DNA of 35,958 nucleotides from Actinomycetes bacterium (GTDB taxonomy: Bacteria > Actinomycetota > Acidimicrobiia > Acidimicrobiales > JAMCPL01): assembly GCA_021846725.1 (NCBI GenBank), contig JAJZWK010000003.1, positions 1-35,958 on the forward strand, read 5' to 3'. The translations under genes were made by a program, and so were the position numbers. The notes below the pieces were generated by a model, which was not told the origin of the DNA, ran no database searches, and saw only the letters and a program-made list of their open reading frames with translations. Positions 34,079-35,958 of the stretch are shown here, one piece after another; within the stretch, counting starts at the first letter, position 1; each line of letters begins with the position of its first letter.

Positions 34079-35281
34079 TTATATGCGCGCAGCTATCTCA
34101 GCCGCAAACTCTGAGCACTTCACCTCGGTAGCATTATCCATAAGCCTGGCAAAATCATAGGTAACAATTTTAGCAGCAATGGTAGACTCTAGAGCCCTTA
34201 CTATACTGGCAGCTGCATCATTCCATCCTAAGTGCTCCAGCATCAACACACCTGACAGGATTACAGAACCGGGATTCACCTTGTCCAGTCCAGCGTATTT
34301 GGGGGCAGTACCGTGGGTGGCTTCAAATATCCCATGACCAGTTACATAGTTTATGTTTGCACCCGGCGCTATTCCGATGCCACCTACTTGAGCGGCTAGG
34401 GCATCCGATAGGTAGTCACCATTCAGGTTTGTCGTAGCAATAACATCAAAGTCTGCAGGACGAGTAAGAACCTGCTGCAGAGTGATATCCGCTATATTGT
34501 CCTTCACCAATAATTTGTCTCCCGGCTTGCCATTACAGTCATCCCATGACACTGCTACATCTGCAAACTCCTCTCTCACTAGATCATACCCCCAGCTACG
34601 AAATGCCCCTTCAGTGAACTTCTGAATATTGCCCTTGTGCACCATGGTTACACTCCTACGACCATGAGAGAGCGCATACTTGATGGCAGCTCTTATAAGA
34701 CGCTTCGAACCTTCCTCGGAAACTGGTTTGATTCCTATACCGGAGTTCTCTCTGATCTCCCAGCCCATATTCTCTTTCAAAAACGTAACCAGCTTGACAG
34801 CCTCAGGACTTCCGGCTTGCACCTCGAGTCCCGCATAGACATCCTCGGTATTCTCCCGGAATATCACCATATCCACCTTTTCCGGATGCTGAACAGGTGA
34901 AGGTACGCCTTGGAACCAGCGTACCGGACGCAAGCAGACATAGAGATCTAGTATCATACGAAGAGCAACGTTCAGCGATCTTATCCCTCCCCCCACCGGC
35001 GTAGTCAGCGGACCTTTAATCCCAATAAGATATTCGCGAAAGGCATCAACTGTTTCATCAGGCAACCAATTGCCGGTCTCGTTGTAGGCCTTTTCGCCAG
35101 CCAAAACCTCCTTCCAGGCAATCTTTTTGCCCTGCTTGGCGACTGCCGTGTCAATGACCAGCTTTGCAGCTGGCCAAATGTCCACCCCAGTACCATCACC
35201 CTCTATAAAGGGAATGATCGGCTCATCGGGTACTACCAGTATTCCGTCGGTGTTCATTGTAATTTTTTCTGCCATACTCAT
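34079..35281 (-). CDS. icd: NADP-dependent isocitrate dehydrogenase
   Basis: TCA-cycle enzyme converting isocitrate to 2-oxoglutarate. The 400-residue protein is of the E. coli type: substrate loop GGGIRSLNVALR, FRENTEDVYAG, the catalytic lysine in MVHKGNIQKFTEGAF, metal-binding NLNGDYLSDALAAQVGG, and HGTAPKYAGLDKVNPGS, where Lys-Tyr favours NADP over NAD. The ATG at 35281 has an AGGG ribosome binding site. It heads the run icd-purD-membrane protein-radical SAM. Confidence 0.95.
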   Translation of the reverse strand: MSMAEKITMNTDGILVVPDEPIIPFIEGDGTGVDIWPAAKLVIDTAVAKQGKKIAWKEVLAGEKAYNETGNWLPDETVDAFREYLIGIKGPLTTPVGGGIRSLNVALRMILDLYVCLRPVRWFQGVPSPVQHPEKVDMVIFRENTEDVYAGLEVQAGSPEAVKLVTFLKENMGWEIRENSGIGIKPVSEEGSKRLIRAAIKYALSHGRRSVTMVHKGNIQKFTEGAFRSWGYDLVREEFADVAVSWDDCNGKPGDKLLVKDNIADITLQQVLTRPADFDVIATTNLNGDYLSDALAAQVGGIGIAPGANINYVTGHGIFEATHGTAPKYAGLDKVNPGSVILSGVLMLEHLGWNDAAASIVRALESTIAAKIVTYDFARLMDNATEVKCSEFAAEIAARI

Positions 35282-35350
35282 GATTTTACCCTGATTCTCT
35301 ACTAAACACTAAATCCGCCATATTGAGGATATGATCGATATTATCGCAAC

Positions 35351-35379
35351 AAATTAGAAAATGACATAAGCGACAGCAA
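35351..35379 (-). promoter_or_regulatory. Candidate icd promoter
   Basis: On the minus strand TTGCTG (35379-35374) and TAATTT (35356-35351) are 17 bp apart, which would place the start site about 65 bp before the icd ATG. Consensus match only. Confidence 0.35.
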
Positions 35380-35436
35380 CATCACATTATGGAGTGCAGG
35401 TTCGACTGTCCACTTTGTCCCGCGACATTACAAAAG

Positions 35437-35520
35437 TGCGGGTGAGAGGACTCGAACCTCCACGCTCTTACGAGCACCGGGACCTAAACCCGGCGCGTCT
35501 GCCAATTCCGCCACGCCCGC
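35437..35520 (-). tRNA. tRNA-Leu (anticodon UAG)
   Basis: The 84-nt cloverleaf reads GCGGGCGTGGCGGAATTGGC at its 5' end. The anticodon stem CCGGG/CCCGG encloses the loop TTTAGGT, so the anticodon is UAG (reads CUN leucine codons). A long variable arm (TGCTCGTAAGAGCGT), the T-loop TTCGAGT and discriminator A fit tRNA-Leu. The acceptor stem has one C-A mismatch at the sixth pair. CCA is not encoded. Confidence 0.95.
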
Positions 35521-35534
35521 AAATCAGTGAAGCG

Positions 35535-35958
35535 TCATGCACCGTTCCAATACTGAGCAATCATAGCAATACCTGCAGCCATAGTGTAATTACCCCAGTT
35601 CGCTCCCGCAGGAAGTCCACTAACTGTGCCGTTCACACTGAATGAAGCTCCGTTCTGAGCATTGCCGTTGGTCTGTACGGCATTAAGACCGAACGTGCCG
35701 AAATTGGTATTCCATGTTCCATTGAGCCCGCAGTAAGACGGGCAATTATTCCCCACTGAAATATCTACCGGACCAAATGTATCATTGACGCTATCTCCAT
35801 TTTGACGACCATCTCCCTCTACCTGAAAAAACAATCTCGGCGAAAGATCCAGCGGTATCTCTTCTACCGGGCTGCCATTTACGAAGAATACCGCCTCATT
35901 GACAGGAGATGACCACCATTTTATGGTCACGGTATAGGAAGAATGAGAAGCCTGCTCT
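35535..35958 (-). CDS. Unrecognised protein, C-terminal part only
   Basis: The reading frame is open to the right edge of the window, so the start is missing; about 140 residues are visible up to the TAA-side end MIAQYWNGA. The composition is rich in Asn, Gly, Ser, Thr, Trp and Phe with a pair of cysteines in NNCPSYCGLNGTWNT, which suggests a secreted beta-rich domain such as a carbohydrate-binding or lectin-like fold. VNEAVFFVNGSPVEEIPLD is an early stretch. I do not recognise the family. It ends 14 bp upstream of the tRNA-Leu gene on the same strand. Confidence 0.65.
   Translation of the reverse strand, partial: EQASHSSYTVTIKWWSSPVNEAVFFVNGSPVEEIPLDLSPRLFFQVEGDGRQNGDSVNDTFGPVDISVGNNCPSYCGLNGTWNTNFGTFGLNAVQTNGNAQNGASFSVNGTVSGLPAGANWGNYTMAAGIAMIAQYWNGA

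Noticed and set aside
1..35958. Insertion sequences, prophage genes or CRISPR arrays
   Set aside because: No transposase, integrase or phage protein, and no regularly spaced repeats with unique spacers. The HNH gene belongs to a stand-alone chromosomal type.

Overview
This window looks like a chromosomal segment of an actinobacterium with a base composition that is moderate for the phylum (by eye a little under half G+C). The reasons are the dcw-type cell-wall and division cluster that carries sepF, yggT and a Wag31/DivIVA protein, the absence of ftsA, the nearby lspA-rluD pair and DksA/TraR-like zinc-finger gene, and a eukaryote-like (type 2) isoleucyl-tRNA synthetase. A relative of the Acidimicrobiia is a guess that fits but is not proven. 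No mobile element, phage gene or CRISPR array is visible.

Layout, left to right. Position 1-1382 (minus) is the N-terminal bulk of an FGGY-family sugar kinase cut by the window edge. Positions 1649-6618 (minus) hold ileS-lspA-rluD, read in that order. A 476-bp intergenic region with candidate promoters separates ileS from a plus-strand gene (7095-8279) for a DksA/TraR zinc-finger protein with a very long basic tail. Positions 8333-25459 (minus) are the dcw cluster, transcribed mraZ-rsmH-ftsL-ftsI-murE-mraY-murD-ftsW-murG-murC-murB-ftsZ-pgeF-sepF-yggT-divIVA, mostly with ATGA-type overlaps. murF and ftsQ are missing from their usual slots. Three 10-bp-spaced AAAGTGG-type boxes lie upstream of mraZ and probably form the MraZ autoregulatory operator.

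Right of the cluster are a lipoate-ligase-family gene, an HNH endonuclease gene and a conserved-looking hypothetical gene (all minus), then a plus-strand pair, an inositol-monophosphatase-family gene overlapping an endoglycoceramidase-like GH5 lipoprotein gene. Converging on that pair is a minus-strand run icd-purD-(4-TM membrane protein)-radical SAM/SPASM protein. A tRNA-Leu(UAG) gene and the C-terminal part of an unrecognised, possibly secreted protein close the window.

Functionally, the centre encodes lipid I/II synthesis (MurB/C/D/E, MraY, MurG), septal synthesis (FtsW, FtsI, FtsL), the Z-ring and its membrane tether (FtsZ, SepF) and polar growth (DivIVA). The flanks hold translation, lipoprotein processing, central metabolism and accessory enzymes. 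Unusual points: a histone-H1-like tail on the DksA-type protein; low-complexity inserts in several housekeeping enzymes; a diverged 50-bp repeat in three intergenic regions; a possible small membrane ORF after lplA; and short tandem repeats before divIVA and inside ftsL.
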